A DNA stretch of 64,000 nt from the NCBI RefSeq assembly GCF_000612725.1, contig NZ_HG964459.1, positions 40,535-104,534 of the forward strand, given 5' to 3'. The stretch is from Mycolicibacterium austroafricanum. GTDB taxonomy: Bacteria > Actinomycetota > Actinomycetes > Mycobacteriales > Mycobacteriaceae. Position numbers and translations under genes: made by a program. This document shows, one piece after another, positions 48,079 to 56,898 of the stretch; position 1 is the first letter of the stretch; every line of letters starts with the position of its first letter. Under the pieces are notes generated by a model. That model worked only from the letters and a program-made list of their open reading frames with translations. It searched no databases and was not told where the DNA came from.

Positions 48079-50775
48079 GTGCAGACACACGAGATCAGGA
48101 AGCGGTTCCTTGATCATTTCGTGAAGGCGGGCCACACCGAGGTGCCCAGTGCTTCGGTGATCCTCGACGACCCGAACCTGTTGTTCGTCAACGCGGGCAT
48201 GGTGCAGTTCGTCCCTTACTTCCTCGGCCAGCGCACGCCGCCGTGGGACCGGGCCGCCAGCGTCCAGAAGTGCATCCGCACCCCGGACATCGACGAGGTG
48301 GGCATCACCACACGGCACAACACGTTCTTCCAGATGGCCGGCAACTTCAGCTTCGGCGACTACTTCAAGAAGGGCGCCATCGAGTTCGCCTGGACGCTGC
48401 TCACCAACCCGGTGGAAGCGGGCGGATACGGTTTCGATCCCGAACGACTCTGGGCCACCGTCTATCTCGACGACGACGAGGCCATCGGCTACTGGCAGGA
48501 GGTGGCCGGCCTGCCGCTGGAGCGGATTCAGCGCCGCGGCATGGCCGACAACTACTGGTCGATGGGCATTCCCGGACCGTGCGGGCCCTCCTCGGAGATC
48601 TATTACGACCGCGGGCCGGAGTATGGGATCGAGGGCGGCCCCGAGGCCAACGAGGACCGCTACATCGAGATCTGGAATCTCGTGTTCATGCAGAACGAGC
48701 GCGGCGAGGGCACCTCGAAGGAGGACTTCGAGATCCTGGGGCCGCTGCCGCGCAAGAACATCGACACCGGCATGGGCGTCGAGCGGGTGGCATGCCTGCT
48801 GCAGGGCGTCGACAATGTCTACGAGACCGACCTGCTGCGCCCGGCGATCGACCTGGTGGCCGGCATCGCGCCGCGCGGCTACGGGCAGGGCGTCCACGAA
48901 GACGACGTGCGCTACCGGATCATCGCCGACCACAGCCGGACCGCGGCGATCATCATCGGCGACGGGGTCAGCCCCGGCAACGAGGGCCGCGGCTACGTGC
49001 TGCGCCGACTGCTGCGCCGCATCATCCGCGCCGCCAAGCTGCTGGGTGTCGACGACCCGATCATGGCCGAGCTGATGGCCACCGTCCGCGACGCGATGAG
49101 CCCGTCCTACCCGGAACTGGCAGCAGATTTCGACCGCATCCAGCGCATCGCGGTCGCCGAGGAGACCGCGTTCAACCGCACGCTGGCCTCCGGGTCCAAG
49201 CTGTTCGACGATGCGGCCCGTGCGACCAAGGCGTCGGGCGCCGAGAAGCTGTCCGGCCGCGACGCGTTCACGCTGCACGACACCTACGGTTTCCCGATCG
49301 AGCTCACCCTCGAGATGGCGGCCGAGGCGGACCTGAGCGTGGACGAGGAGGGCTTCCGCGCCCTGATGGCCGAACAGCGGCAGCGCGCCAAGGCGGATGC
49401 GGCAGCGCGCAAGCAGGCGCACGCCGATCTGTCGGCCTACCGTGAACTCGTCGACGCCGGACCCACCGAGTTCACCGGATTCGACGAATTGAGTTCCGAG
49501 GCAAGGATTCTCGGCATCTTCGTGGACGGCAAAAGGGTGCCCGTGGTGGCGCATACCGGCCGCGAGGGTGCCCAGGAGCGCGTGGAGTTGATCCTCGACC
49601 GCAGCCCGTTCTACGCCGAATCCGGCGGTCAGATCGCCGACGAGGGCACGGTCACCGGCACCGGTGCCTCCGAGACGGCGAAGGCGGCGGTCACCGACGT
49701 CCAGAAGATCGCCAAGACACTGTGGGCGCACCGCATCAACGTGGAATCCGGCGAGTTCGTCGAGGGTGACACCGTGGTGGCGGCCGTCGATCCGCGCTGG
49801 CGTCATGGCGCCACCCAGGGTCACTCCGGCACCCACATGGTGCATGCCGCGCTGCGACAGGTGTTGGGCCCCAACGCTGTTCAGGCGGGTTCGCTGAACC
49901 GGCCGGGGTACCTGCGGTTCGACTTCAACTGGCAGGGCGCGCTGACCGATGACCAGCGCAGCCAGATTGAAGAGGTCACCAACCAGGCGGTCGAGGCCGA
50001 CTTCGAGGTGCACAGCTTCACCACCGAGCTGGACAAGGCCAAGGCCATGGGCGCGATGGCGCTGTTCGGTGAGAACTACCCCGACGAGGTCCGGGTGGTC
50101 GAGATCGGCGGTCCGTTCTCCCTGGAACTGTGCGGCGGCACCCACGTGCGCAGCTCCGCGCAGATCGGCCCGGTGACGATCCTCGGGGAGTCCTCGGTCG
50201 GCTCGGGCGTGCGGCGCGTCGAGGCGTACGTCGGGCTGGATTCGTTCCGCCACCTCGCCAAGGAACGGGCATTGATGGCCGGCCTGGCATCCTCGCTGAA
50301 GGTGCCGTCGGAGGAGGTGCCCGCCCGGGTCGCGACGCTGGTGGAGAAGCTGCGTGCCGCGGAGAAGGAACTCGACCGCCTGCGTCTGGCCGGCGCGCGC
50401 TCGGCCGCGGTCAACGCCGCCGCCGGCGCCGAGCAGATCGGCGATGTCCGGCTGGTGGCGCAGCGGATGGCAGGCGGGATCTCCGGTGCGGACCTGCGCT
50501 CGCTGGTCGGGGAGATCCGCGGCAAGCTCGGCAGCGATCCGGCGGTGGTCGCGCTGATCGCCGAGGGCGACAACGACTCGGTGCCGTTCGTGGTGGCGGT
50601 CAACCCCGCGGCGCAGGATCGCGGGGTGCGCGCCGACGAGCTGGTCAAGGTCATGGGTGCCGCGGTCAACGGCCGCGGCGGGGGTAAGGCAGATCTCGCT
50701 CAGGGTTCCGGTAAGGGGGCGGCGGGTATCGACGCGGCGCTGGCGGCGATACGCGCGGAGATCGGCCGGAGCTAA
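48079..50775 (+). CDS. alaS: Alanyl-tRNA synthetase
   Basis: 898-residue class II synthetase that charges tRNA-Ala and edits mischarged Ser and Gly. The catalytic core begins HEIRKRFLDHFVKAGHTEVP with FNTFF-type motif NTFFQMAGNFSFGDYFKKGA. The editing domain has zinc ligands in GHSGTHMVHAALRQ and CGGTHVRSSAQIG. The C-terminal DHH-associated region ends near RGGGKADLAQGSGKGAAGID. GTG 48079 has AAGGACAACAGG upstream. It begins a run with ruvX, mltG and aroE. Confidence 0.97.
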   Translation: MQTHEIRKRFLDHFVKAGHTEVPSASVILDDPNLLFVNAGMVQFVPYFLGQRTPPWDRAASVQKCIRTPDIDEVGITTRHNTFFQMAGNFSFGDYFKKGAIEFAWTLLTNPVEAGGYGFDPERLWATVYLDDDEAIGYWQEVAGLPLERIQRRGMADNYWSMGIPGPCGPSSEIYYDRGPEYGIEGGPEANEDRYIEIWNLVFMQNERGEGTSKEDFEILGPLPRKNIDTGMGVERVACLLQGVDNVYETDLLRPAIDLVAGIAPRGYGQGVHEDDVRYRIIADHSRTAAIIIGDGVSPGNEGRGYVLRRLLRRIIRAAKLLGVDDPIMAELMATVRDAMSPSYPELAADFDRIQRIAVAEETAFNRTLASGSKLFDDAARATKASGAEKLSGRDAFTLHDTYGFPIELTLEMAAEADLSVDEEGFRALMAEQRQRAKADAAARKQAHADLSAYRELVDAGPTEFTGFDELSSEARILGIFVDGKRVPVVAHTGREGAQERVELILDRSPFYAESGGQIADEGTVTGTGASETAKAAVTDVQKIAKTLWAHRINVESGEFVEGDTVVAAVDPRWRHGATQGHSGTHMVHAALRQVLGPNAVQAGSLNRPGYLRFDFNWQGALTDDQRSQIEEVTNQAVEADFEVHSFTTELDKAKAMGAMALFGENYPDEVRVVEIGGPFSLELCGGTHVRSSAQIGPVTILGESSVGSGVRRVEAYVGLDSFRHLAKERALMAGLASSLKVPSEEVPARVATLVEKLRAAEKELDRLRLAGARSAAVNAAAGAEQIGDVRLVAQRMAGGISGADLRSLVGEIRGKLGSDPAVVALIAEGDNDSVPFVVAVNPAAQDRGVRADELVKVMGAAVNGRGGGKADLAQGSGKGAAGIDAALAAIRAEIGRS

Positions 50776-50779
50776 CCGC

Positions 50780-51307
50780 GTGCCTGACACCGACTGGACC
50801 AGCCGCGTGCCCGACCGGCCGGGTGATCCGAACACGGCTCCCGACCCTGGGCGCGGCCGCCGTCTCGGTGTCGACGTCGGCACCGTCCGCATCGGGGTGG
50901 CCGTCAGTGATCCGGACGCGATCCTGGCGACACCGGTCGAGACGGTTCCCCGTGACAAGCGTGGGACGAAGCATGTGCGGCGGCTGGCTGCGCTGGTCGA
51001 CGAATACCAGGTGGTCGAAGTGGTGGTCGGCCTGCCCCGGACTTTGGCCGATCGCGCCGGTTCGTCGGCGCAGGACGCCACAGAGGTCGCGGAGGTGTTG
51101 GCCGGCCGCATCGCCCCGGTGCCGGTGCGGCTGGCAGATGAGCGGTTCACCACGGTGACCGCGCAGCGTGCATTACGGGAGGCGGGAGTACGTGCCCGCG
51201 GCCAACGATCGGTGATCGACCAGGCCGCGGCGGTGGGGATCCTTCAGAACTGGCTGGACCAGCGGCGGGCGGCGCTGCCCGCACACGGAGAGGTCTTGGA
51301 TGACTGA
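50780..51307 (+). CDS. ruvX: Putative Holliday junction resolvase / pre-16S rRNA nuclease RuvX (YqgF)
   Basis: 175-residue RNase H-fold protein. RRLGVDVGTVRIGVAVSDPD carries the first catalytic aspartate, VVEVVVGLPRTL and LADERFTTVTAQRALREAG the following ones, and VIDQAAAVGILQNWLDQR the last. In most bacteria YqgF matures the 5' end of 16S rRNA. GTG 50780 lies 4 bases after the alaS stop; the N-terminal extension of about 25 residues is low in complexity. It overlaps mltG by 8 bases. Equivalent to Rv2554c. Confidence 0.94.
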   Translation: MPDTDWTSRVPDRPGDPNTAPDPGRGRRLGVDVGTVRIGVAVSDPDAILATPVETVPRDKRGTKHVRRLAALVDEYQVVEVVVGLPRTLADRAGSSAQDATEVAEVLAGRIAPVPVRLADERFTTVTAQRALREAGVRARGQRSVIDQAAAVGILQNWLDQRRAALPAHGEVLDD

Positions 51308-52547
51308 CGATTGGCAGACTGACCGTGCCGAGCCGCTTGCGGTCGGGCCGCCCCGGCGGCGCTTGACACGGCGGGAGCGCGCCCGGGAGGAGCGCTACCG
51401 GCGCAGGCGCAAGACCGCCCTCGTCGTCACGCTGTCGATGCTCGTCGTGGTCGTCCTCGTCGCGGTGTTCCTCGGGTCCAAGATGTGGCATTCGCTCTTC
51501 GGCGGCCCCGGCGACGACTTCGCCGGTGCGGGCGTCAACGACGTCGTGATCCAGGTCCACGACGGCGACTCCACCACCGCGATCGGCCAGACTCTGCACG
51601 ACAACAACGTGGTCGCCAACGTCAAGGTCTTCGTCGAGGCGGCCGACGGGAACGCGGCCATCTCGGCCATCCAGCCGGGGTTCTACAAGGTGCGCACCGA
51701 GATACCGGCAGCCGATGCGGTGGACCGGCTCGCCGACCCGGGTAACAGGGTCGGCAAGCTCGTCATCCCCGAAGGCCGTCAGCTCGACGACGTGCGTGAC
51801 GTCAAGACCAATGCCGTCACCGAGGGCATCCTGACCCTGATCTCCAAGGCGTCCTGCGTGGACCTCGACGGCGACCGCCACTGCGTGTCCGCAGACGATC
51901 TGAGGAACACCGCAGCCGGCGCCGATCCGGCCGAGCTCGGCGTTCCCCAGTGGGCGACTGAGCCCGTCGAGGCGCTCGGGTCGGACCTGCGCAGGCTGGA
52001 AGGTCTGATCGCGCCGGGCTCGTGGAACATCGATCCGTCGGCCCAACCGCAGGACATCCTGTCGACGCTGATCTCGGCCAGCGCGACATTGTACGAACAG
52101 AATGGTCTGCTCGACGCGGCTGCGGCAGTGAACATGTCGCCGTATCAGATCCTCACGGTCGCGTCGCTGGTCCAGCGCGAAGCCACGCCGGAGGACTTCT
52201 CGAAGGTGGCCCGGGTGATCTACAACCGGCTTGCCGAGCGGCGCACGCTGGAGTTCGACTCCACGGTGAACTACCCGCTGGACCGCATCGAAGTCGCCAC
52301 CACCGACGGCGATCGCGCCCAGCTGACGCCATGGAACACCTATGTGCGGCCGGGACTTCCGGCCACGCCGATCTGCTCTCCCAGTCAGGCCGCGCTGGTG
52401 GCCGCCGAGAACCCGGAGCCGGGGGACTGGCTGTACTTCGTGACGGTCGACATGCAGGGCACGACGCTGTTCACCCGTGAGTACGAGCAGCACCTGGCCA
52501 ACATCGAGGTGGCGCAGCGCAACGGTGTCCTCGACTCGGCGCGGTGA
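51300..52547 (+). CDS. mltG: Endolytic transglycosylase MltG (YceG)
   Basis: 415 residues. A basic cytosolic N-terminus (RRRLTRRERAREERYRRRRK) is followed by one membrane segment near residues 40-60 (ALVVTLSMLVVVVLVAVFLG), a LysM-like region (VVIQVHDGDSTTAIGQTL) and the YceG domain with IPEGRQLDDV and the catalytic glutamate in ASLVQREATPEDFSKVARVI. It cleaves nascent peptidoglycan and sets glycan length. It overlaps ruvX by 8 bases; its stop lies 32 bases before aroE, in a small duplication. Confidence 0.95.
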   Translation: MTDDWQTDRAEPLAVGPPRRRLTRRERAREERYRRRRKTALVVTLSMLVVVVLVAVFLGSKMWHSLFGGPGDDFAGAGVNDVVIQVHDGDSTTAIGQTLHDNNVVANVKVFVEAADGNAAISAIQPGFYKVRTEIPAADAVDRLADPGNRVGKLVIPEGRQLDDVRDVKTNAVTEGILTLISKASCVDLDGDRHCVSADDLRNTAAGADPAELGVPQWATEPVEALGSDLRRLEGLIAPGSWNIDPSAQPQDILSTLISASATLYEQNGLLDAAAAVNMSPYQILTVASLVQREATPEDFSKVARVIYNRLAERRTLEFDSTVNYPLDRIEVATTDGDRAQLTPWNTYVRPGLPATPICSPSQAALVAAENPEPGDWLYFVTVDMQGTTLFTREYEQHLANIEVAQRNGVLDSAR

Positions 52548-52587
52548 TGAGCGCTTGCGCGAAGAACATGCGGCGGTGATGAGCGCT
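52541..52587 (+). repeat. 15-bp direct repeat at the mltG-aroE junction
   Basis: GCGGTGATGAGCGCT occurs at 52541-52555 and again at 52573-52587, offset 32 bases. The first copy holds the mltG stop and an ATG in the wrong frame for aroE; the second holds the aroE ATG. This looks like a 32-base insertion or duplication that broke an ancestral TGATG overlap. Confidence 0.8.
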
Positions 52588-53391
52588 GGACCTCGCCGGG
52601 CGGCCGTCCTGGGTTCTCCCATCGCTCATTCGCGGTCCCCCCAGCTGCATCTGGCGGCCTACCGGGCGCTCGGTCTGACGGACTGGACCTACGAGCGCAT
52701 CGAGTGCACCGGCGAGCAACTGCCCGGTGTGGTGGCCGGGTTCGGTCCCGAATGGGTTGGGGTGTCGGTGACGATGCCGGGGAAGTTCGCGGCGCTGCGC
52801 GTCGCCGACGAGGCCACGGACCGGGCGCGGATGGTCGGGTCGGCGAACACGTTGGTGCGCAGCTCGGCTGGTTGGCGTGCGGACAACACCGACATCGACG
52901 GGGTCGTCGGCGCGCTTTCCGGTGTGCAGGTGACCGATCGGGCGATGGTGATCGGTTCGGGCGGCACCGCGCCCGCGGTCGTGGTCGGCCTCGTGACGCT
53001 GGGCGCCAGGTTCGTCACGGTGGCGGCACGCCATGCCGACAAGGCGTCCGCACTTGTGGAGCTGGCGGTGCGGTGCGGTGCCCGGGCCGGCTGGGTCGAT
53101 CTCCAGCACGGTCGGTTGGCCGAGGAGGTGGCCGGCGTCGAGGTGGTGGTCAACACCGTCCCCGCCGATGCCGTCGCCCCGCACGCGGCCGCGCTGGCGG
53201 GCACGCCGGTGCTGCTCGACGCGATCTACGACCCGTGGCCGACCCCGCTGGCGGCGGCCGTGCAGGCGGCGGGCGGTCAGGTGATCAGTGGTCTGGAGAT
53301 GCTGCTGAACCAGGCCTTCACCCAGGTCGAGCAGTTCACCGGGCTGCCCGCGCCCAAAGAGGCGATGAGGGCGGCGCTGGAATCGGCATAG
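52579..53391 (+). CDS. aroE: Shikimate dehydrogenase
   Basis: 270-residue AroE, converting 3-dehydroshikimate to shikimate with NADPH. The substrate site is seen in GSPIAHSRSPQLHLAAYRA (SxS motif), VSVTMPGKFAAL (catalytic lysine) and DNTDIDGVVGAL; the cofactor site is MVIGSGGTAPAVVVGL. ATG 52579 is used; GTG 52576 just before it is possible. It is followed after 9 bases by the prepilin peptidase gene. Equivalent to M. tuberculosis Rv2552c. Confidence 0.95.
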   Translation: MSAGPRRAAVLGSPIAHSRSPQLHLAAYRALGLTDWTYERIECTGEQLPGVVAGFGPEWVGVSVTMPGKFAALRVADEATDRARMVGSANTLVRSSAGWRADNTDIDGVVGALSGVQVTDRAMVIGSGGTAPAVVVGLVTLGARFVTVAARHADKASALVELAVRCGARAGWVDLQHGRLAEEVAGVEVVVNTVPADAVAPHAAALAGTPVLLDAIYDPWPTPLAAAVQAAGGQVISGLEMLLNQAFTQVEQFTGLPAPKEAMRAALESA

Positions 53392-53400
53392 CCTTGTCTG

Positions 53401-53853
53401 GTGGGACGGGCGGGGGCCGCGGTGGCCGTGATCGGTGTATCGGGTTGGCTGATCGCGTTGTGCGCGTTCGACATTCGACAGCGTCGCCTTCCGAACATGC
53501 TGACCGTGCCCGGCGCCGCGGTCATCCTGGCGGTCGCGGCGCTGGCCGGGCACGGCCGCCCGGCCGCGCTCGGTGCCGCCGCGCTGTTCACGGTGTACGC
53601 GACGGTGCACCTGCTCGCGCCTGCCGCGATGGGCGCCGGGGATGTGAAGCTCGCGATCGGACTGGGCGCACTGACCGGTGTCTTCGGTGTCGACGCATGG
53701 GTTCTGGCCGCGGTCGGGGCGTCGGTGCTGACGGGTGTGCTGGCGTTGTGCCTGCGCATGGCCGGCGCGGGGGCGACCGTGCCGCACGGACCGTCGATGT
53801 GCCTGTCGACCGCCGCGGTGCTGGCCCTGGCCTTACCTACCCAGGGTGTGTAG
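53401..53853 (+). CDS. A24 family prepilin peptidase
   Basis: 150-residue membrane aspartic protease lacking the methyltransferase half of full-size PilD. The catalytic aspartates are D24 (CAFDIRQRRLPN) and D81 in the GxGD motif (GAGDVKLAIGLG). About four membrane segments. It would cut type IV pilin-like or Flp/Tad prepilins. No pilin gene is present in this window. The GTG start follows aroE by 9 bases. Matches M. tuberculosis Rv2551c in position. Confidence 0.92.
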   Translation: MGRAGAAVAVIGVSGWLIALCAFDIRQRRLPNMLTVPGAAVILAVAALAGHGRPAALGAAALFTVYATVHLLAPAAMGAGDVKLAIGLGALTGVFGVDAWVLAAVGASVLTGVLALCLRMAGAGATVPHGPSMCLSTAAVLALALPTQGV

Positions 53854-53945
53854 CGGGGCGCCGCCCACCGTGCCGGGGCCGCCGGGGTCGATCGAATCCT
53901 CGGCGGTTTTCGGGACTGAGGGTCCGTCGTGGGAAGATGGGTCGC

Positions 53946-55160
53946 GTGTTGCGATGGACTACTGCAGGTGAATCCCATGGCCGGGCGCTGGTGGCCATGG
54001 TCGAGGGCATGGTCGCCGGCGTCCATGTGACCACACAGGACATTTCGGCGCAGCTGGCTCGCCGGCGTCTCGGTTACGGCCGCGGCGCGCGGATGAAATT
54101 CGAGCAGGACCAGGTCACGATGCTCACCGGGTTGCGCCATGGGGTCACCCTCGGCGGTCCCATCGCGATCGAGATCGGGAACACCGAGTGGCCGAAGTGG
54201 GAGACCGTGATGGCTCCCGATCCGGTCGATCCCGCCGTGCTGGCCGACAGCGCCGCCCGCAATGCGCCGCTGACCAGGCCGCGACCGGGCCACGCCGACT
54301 ACGCGGGCATGCTCAAGTACGGCTTCGACGACGCCCGCCCTGTCCTGGAACGCGCCAGCGCCCGCGAAACCGCGGCCAGGGTGGCGGCCGGGACCGTTGC
54401 CCGCGCGTTCCTGCAGCAGGCACTCGGAGTGGAGATCGTCTCCCATGTCATCTCGATCGGGGCGTCGAAGCCCTACGACGGCCCGCCGCCGCAGGCCGCC
54501 GACCTGACCGCAATCGACGCCAGCCCGGTGCGTGCCTTCGACGCGGCCAGTGAGGCGCTGATGATCGACGAGATCGAGGCCGCCAAACGCGACGGCGACA
54601 CCCTCGGCGGTGTCGTCGAGGTGGTGGCGCACGGGCTTCCGGTCGGGCTGGGGTCGTTCACCAGCGGTGACAACCGGCTCGACAGCCAGCTCGCCGGCGC
54701 GGTGATGGGCATCCAGGCCATCAAGGGTGTCGAGATCGGCGACGGTTTCGAGACCGCGCGACGGCGGGGCAGCGTCGCTCACGACGAGATCTATCCCGGA
54801 GCCGACGGGGTGATGCGCTCCACCAACCGGGCCGGCGGCCTGGAAGGCGGTATGACCAACGGGCTGCCCGTGCGCGTGCGTGCGGCGATGAAGCCGATCT
54901 CCACCGTGCCGCGGGCGCTGGCCACCGTGGACATGGCGACCGGCGAGGAAGCCGTCGCGATCCACCAGCGCTCCGACGTGTGCGCGGTGCCCGCCGCGGC
55001 CGTCGTCGTCGAGACGATGGTGGCGCTCGTACTCGCCCGCGCCGTACTGGAGAAGTTCGGCGGCGACTCGCTGGCCGAAACCCGGGCCAACATCGACAGT
55101 TACCTGCGCGCCGTCGCGACCCGTGAGCCGTCCACCGATGGTGCAAGGGCATCGGGCTGA
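53946..55160 (+). CDS. aroC: Chorismate synthase
   Basis: 404-residue chorismate synthase, converting EPSP to chorismate with reduced FMN. LRWTTAGESHGRALVAMVEG, RPRPGHADYAGMLKYGFDDA, RASARETAARVAAGTVARAF and STNRAGGLEGGMTNG are family signatures. GTG 53946 gives VLRWTTAGESHG, with GGGAAG upstream; an in-frame ATG at 53937 would add three residues. The stop overlaps aroK by one base, in a tight aroC-aroK-aroB group. Named aroF in older mycobacterial annotation. Confidence 0.97.
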   Translation: MLRWTTAGESHGRALVAMVEGMVAGVHVTTQDISAQLARRRLGYGRGARMKFEQDQVTMLTGLRHGVTLGGPIAIEIGNTEWPKWETVMAPDPVDPAVLADSAARNAPLTRPRPGHADYAGMLKYGFDDARPVLERASARETAARVAAGTVARAFLQQALGVEIVSHVISIGASKPYDGPPPQAADLTAIDASPVRAFDAASEALMIDEIEAAKRDGDTLGGVVEVVAHGLPVGLGSFTSGDNRLDSQLAGAVMGIQAIKGVEIGDGFETARRRGSVAHDEIYPGADGVMRSTNRAGGLEGGMTNGLPVRVRAAMKPISTVPRALATVDMATGEEAVAIHQRSDVCAVPAAAVVVETMVALVLARAVLEKFGGDSLAETRANIDSYLRAVATREPSTDGARASG

Positions 55161-55822
55161 TGGCCCCCAGAGCGGTTCTGGTCGGGTTGCCCGGGTCGGG
55201 CAAATCCACGATCGGACGCCGGCTTGCCAAGACACTGCAGTTGCCCCTGCTCGACACCGACGTGGCGATCGAGAAGGCGACCGGCCGCACCATCGCCGAC
55301 ATCTTCGCCACCGACGGCGAGGCCGAGTTCCGTCGCATCGAGGAGAGCGTGATCCGTGACGCGCTGGCCACCCATGACGGGGTGCTCTCGTTGGGGGGCG
55401 GTGCGGTGACCACCGAAGGAGTGCGCGAGGCGCTCTGCGGTCACACCGTGATCTATCTGGAGATCAGCGCCGCCGAGGGGGTGCGCCGTACCGGAGGTTC
55501 CACCGTCCGTCCGCTGCTGGCCGGCCCCGACCGCAACGAGAAGTTCAAAGCGCTGATGGCAGAAAGGGTTCCGCTGTACCGGCAGGTCGCCACGATGCGG
55601 ATCAACACCAACCACCGCAACCCGGGCGCGGTGGTGCGACACATCGTCGCCCGGTTGGAGAACCCCGAAGTCAAGCCGGAGCGACGACGTCGACGGCCGG
55701 TGTGGCGCCGTGCGCCACTGTCGCTGACGGCATCGCCTTCCACGGAGGCGCCGCCGAGCCCCGCCGCGGTCGCGGCCAGAAAGAGCACGGGGTCGCCGTG
55801 CGCGCGAAAGGACATGCAGTGA
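55160..55822 (+). CDS. aroK: Shikimate kinase with basic C-terminal extension
   Basis: 220 residues. The kinase proper (about 1-172) has the P-loop VGLPGSGKST (residues 8-17), the shikimate-binding pieces LLDTDVAIEK, FRRIEESVIRD and LGGGAVTTEG, and the lid RPLLAGPDRNEKF. Typical AroK, including the M. tuberculosis enzyme, ends near residue 176; here a further 45 residues rich in Arg, Pro, Ser and Ala follow (KPERRRRRPVWRRAPLSL). The extension runs into the aroB start (4-base GTGA overlap). It phosphorylates shikimate at the 3-OH. Confidence 0.94.
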   Translation: MAPRAVLVGLPGSGKSTIGRRLAKTLQLPLLDTDVAIEKATGRTIADIFATDGEAEFRRIEESVIRDALATHDGVLSLGGGAVTTEGVREALCGHTVIYLEISAAEGVRRTGGSTVRPLLAGPDRNEKFKALMAERVPLYRQVATMRINTNHRNPGAVVRHIVARLENPEVKPERRRRRPVWRRAPLSLTASPSTEAPPSPAAVAARKSTGSPCARKDMQ

Positions 55823-56898
55823 CGCAGCCGGTGACGGTAGAGGTACGCACCGATCCTCCGTACCCGGTGATCATCGGCACCGGTCTGCTCGACGATCTCG
55901 CACGTGTCCTCGACGGTCGACACAAGGTCGCGATCCTGCATCAACCCACCCTGACCCAGACGGCTGAGGTGATCCGGAATCGTCTGGCGGACAAGGGTAT
56001 CGATGCGCACCGCATCGAGATCCCGGACGCCGAAGGCGGCAAGGAACTGCCCGTCGTCGGCTTCATCTGGGAGGTTCTCGGCCGCATCGGCCTCGGCCGC
56101 AAGGATGCGATCGTCAGCCTGGGCGGGGGAGCGGCCACCGACGTGGCAGGGTTCGCCGCTGCCACCTGGCTGCGCGGCGTCGACATCGTGCACGTCCCGA
56201 CGACGCTCCTGGGCATGGTCGACGCCGCGGTGGGCGGCAAGACCGGCATCAACACCGACGCGGGCAAGAACCTCGTCGGCGCCTTCCATCAGCCGGCCGC
56301 GGTGCTGATCGACCTCGCGACGCTGGAATCGTTGCCGCGCAACGAGATCGTGGCGGGCATGGCCGAAATCGTGAAGGCCGGCTTCATCGCCGATCCGGTG
56401 ATTCTCGACATGATCGAGGCGGACCCGCAGGCGGCGCTCGACCCGACCGGCCAGGTGCTGCCGGAGCTGATCCGGCGGGCCGTGGTGGTCAAGGCCGAGG
56501 TCGTCGCCGCCGACGAGAAAGAATCGCAGCTGCGCGAGATCCTCAACTACGGCCACACGCTGGCGCATGCGATCGAACGCCGCGAGCGCTACCAGTGGCG
56601 GCACGGGGCCGCGGTGTCGGTGGGGCTGGTGTTCGCCGCCGAACTGGGCCGGCTGGCCGGGCGCCTCGACGACGCCACCGCCGAGCGGCACCGCGCGATC
56701 CTGATCTCCCTGGGGCTTCCGGTCACCTACGACGCCGATGCGCTGCCCCAACTGATGGAGGCGATGCTCGGCGACAAGAAGACCCGCGCCGGTGTGCTGC
56801 GGTTCGTGGTGCTCGACGGGCTCGGCAAGCCCGGGCGGCTGGAAGGTCCGGACCCGTCGCTGTTGGCCGCCGCCTACGCCGAGGTCGCGCGCAGCTAA
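55819..56898 (+). CDS. aroB: 3-dehydroquinate synthase
   Basis: 359-residue AroB, forming dehydroquinate from DAHP with bound NAD and zinc. The NAD site is VSLGGGAATDVAGFAAATWL, the metal and substrate residues occur in GKTGINTDAGKNLVGAFHQP, EIVKAGFIAD and ILNYGHTLAHAIERRERYQW. GTG 55819 overlaps the aroK stop. Its own stop overlaps a convergent membrane-protein gene by 4 bases; the dehydroquinase gene that follows aroB in M. tuberculosis is absent here. Confidence 0.97.
   Translation: MTQPVTVEVRTDPPYPVIIGTGLLDDLARVLDGRHKVAILHQPTLTQTAEVIRNRLADKGIDAHRIEIPDAEGGKELPVVGFIWEVLGRIGLGRKDAIVSLGGGAATDVAGFAAATWLRGVDIVHVPTTLLGMVDAAVGGKTGINTDAGKNLVGAFHQPAAVLIDLATLESLPRNEIVAGMAEIVKAGFIADPVILDMIEADPQAALDPTGQVLPELIRRAVVVKAEVVAADEKESQLREILNYGHTLAHAIERRERYQWRHGAAVSVGLVFAAELGRLAGRLDDATAERHRAILISLGLPVTYDADALPQLMEAMLGDKKTRAGVLRFVVLDGLGKPGRLEGPDPSLLAAAYAEVARS

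Noticed and set aside
47842..51153. Antisense open frame of 1103 codons opposite alaS and ruvX
   Set aside because: It is the reverse of two well-recognised genes; composition is that of a shadow frame.
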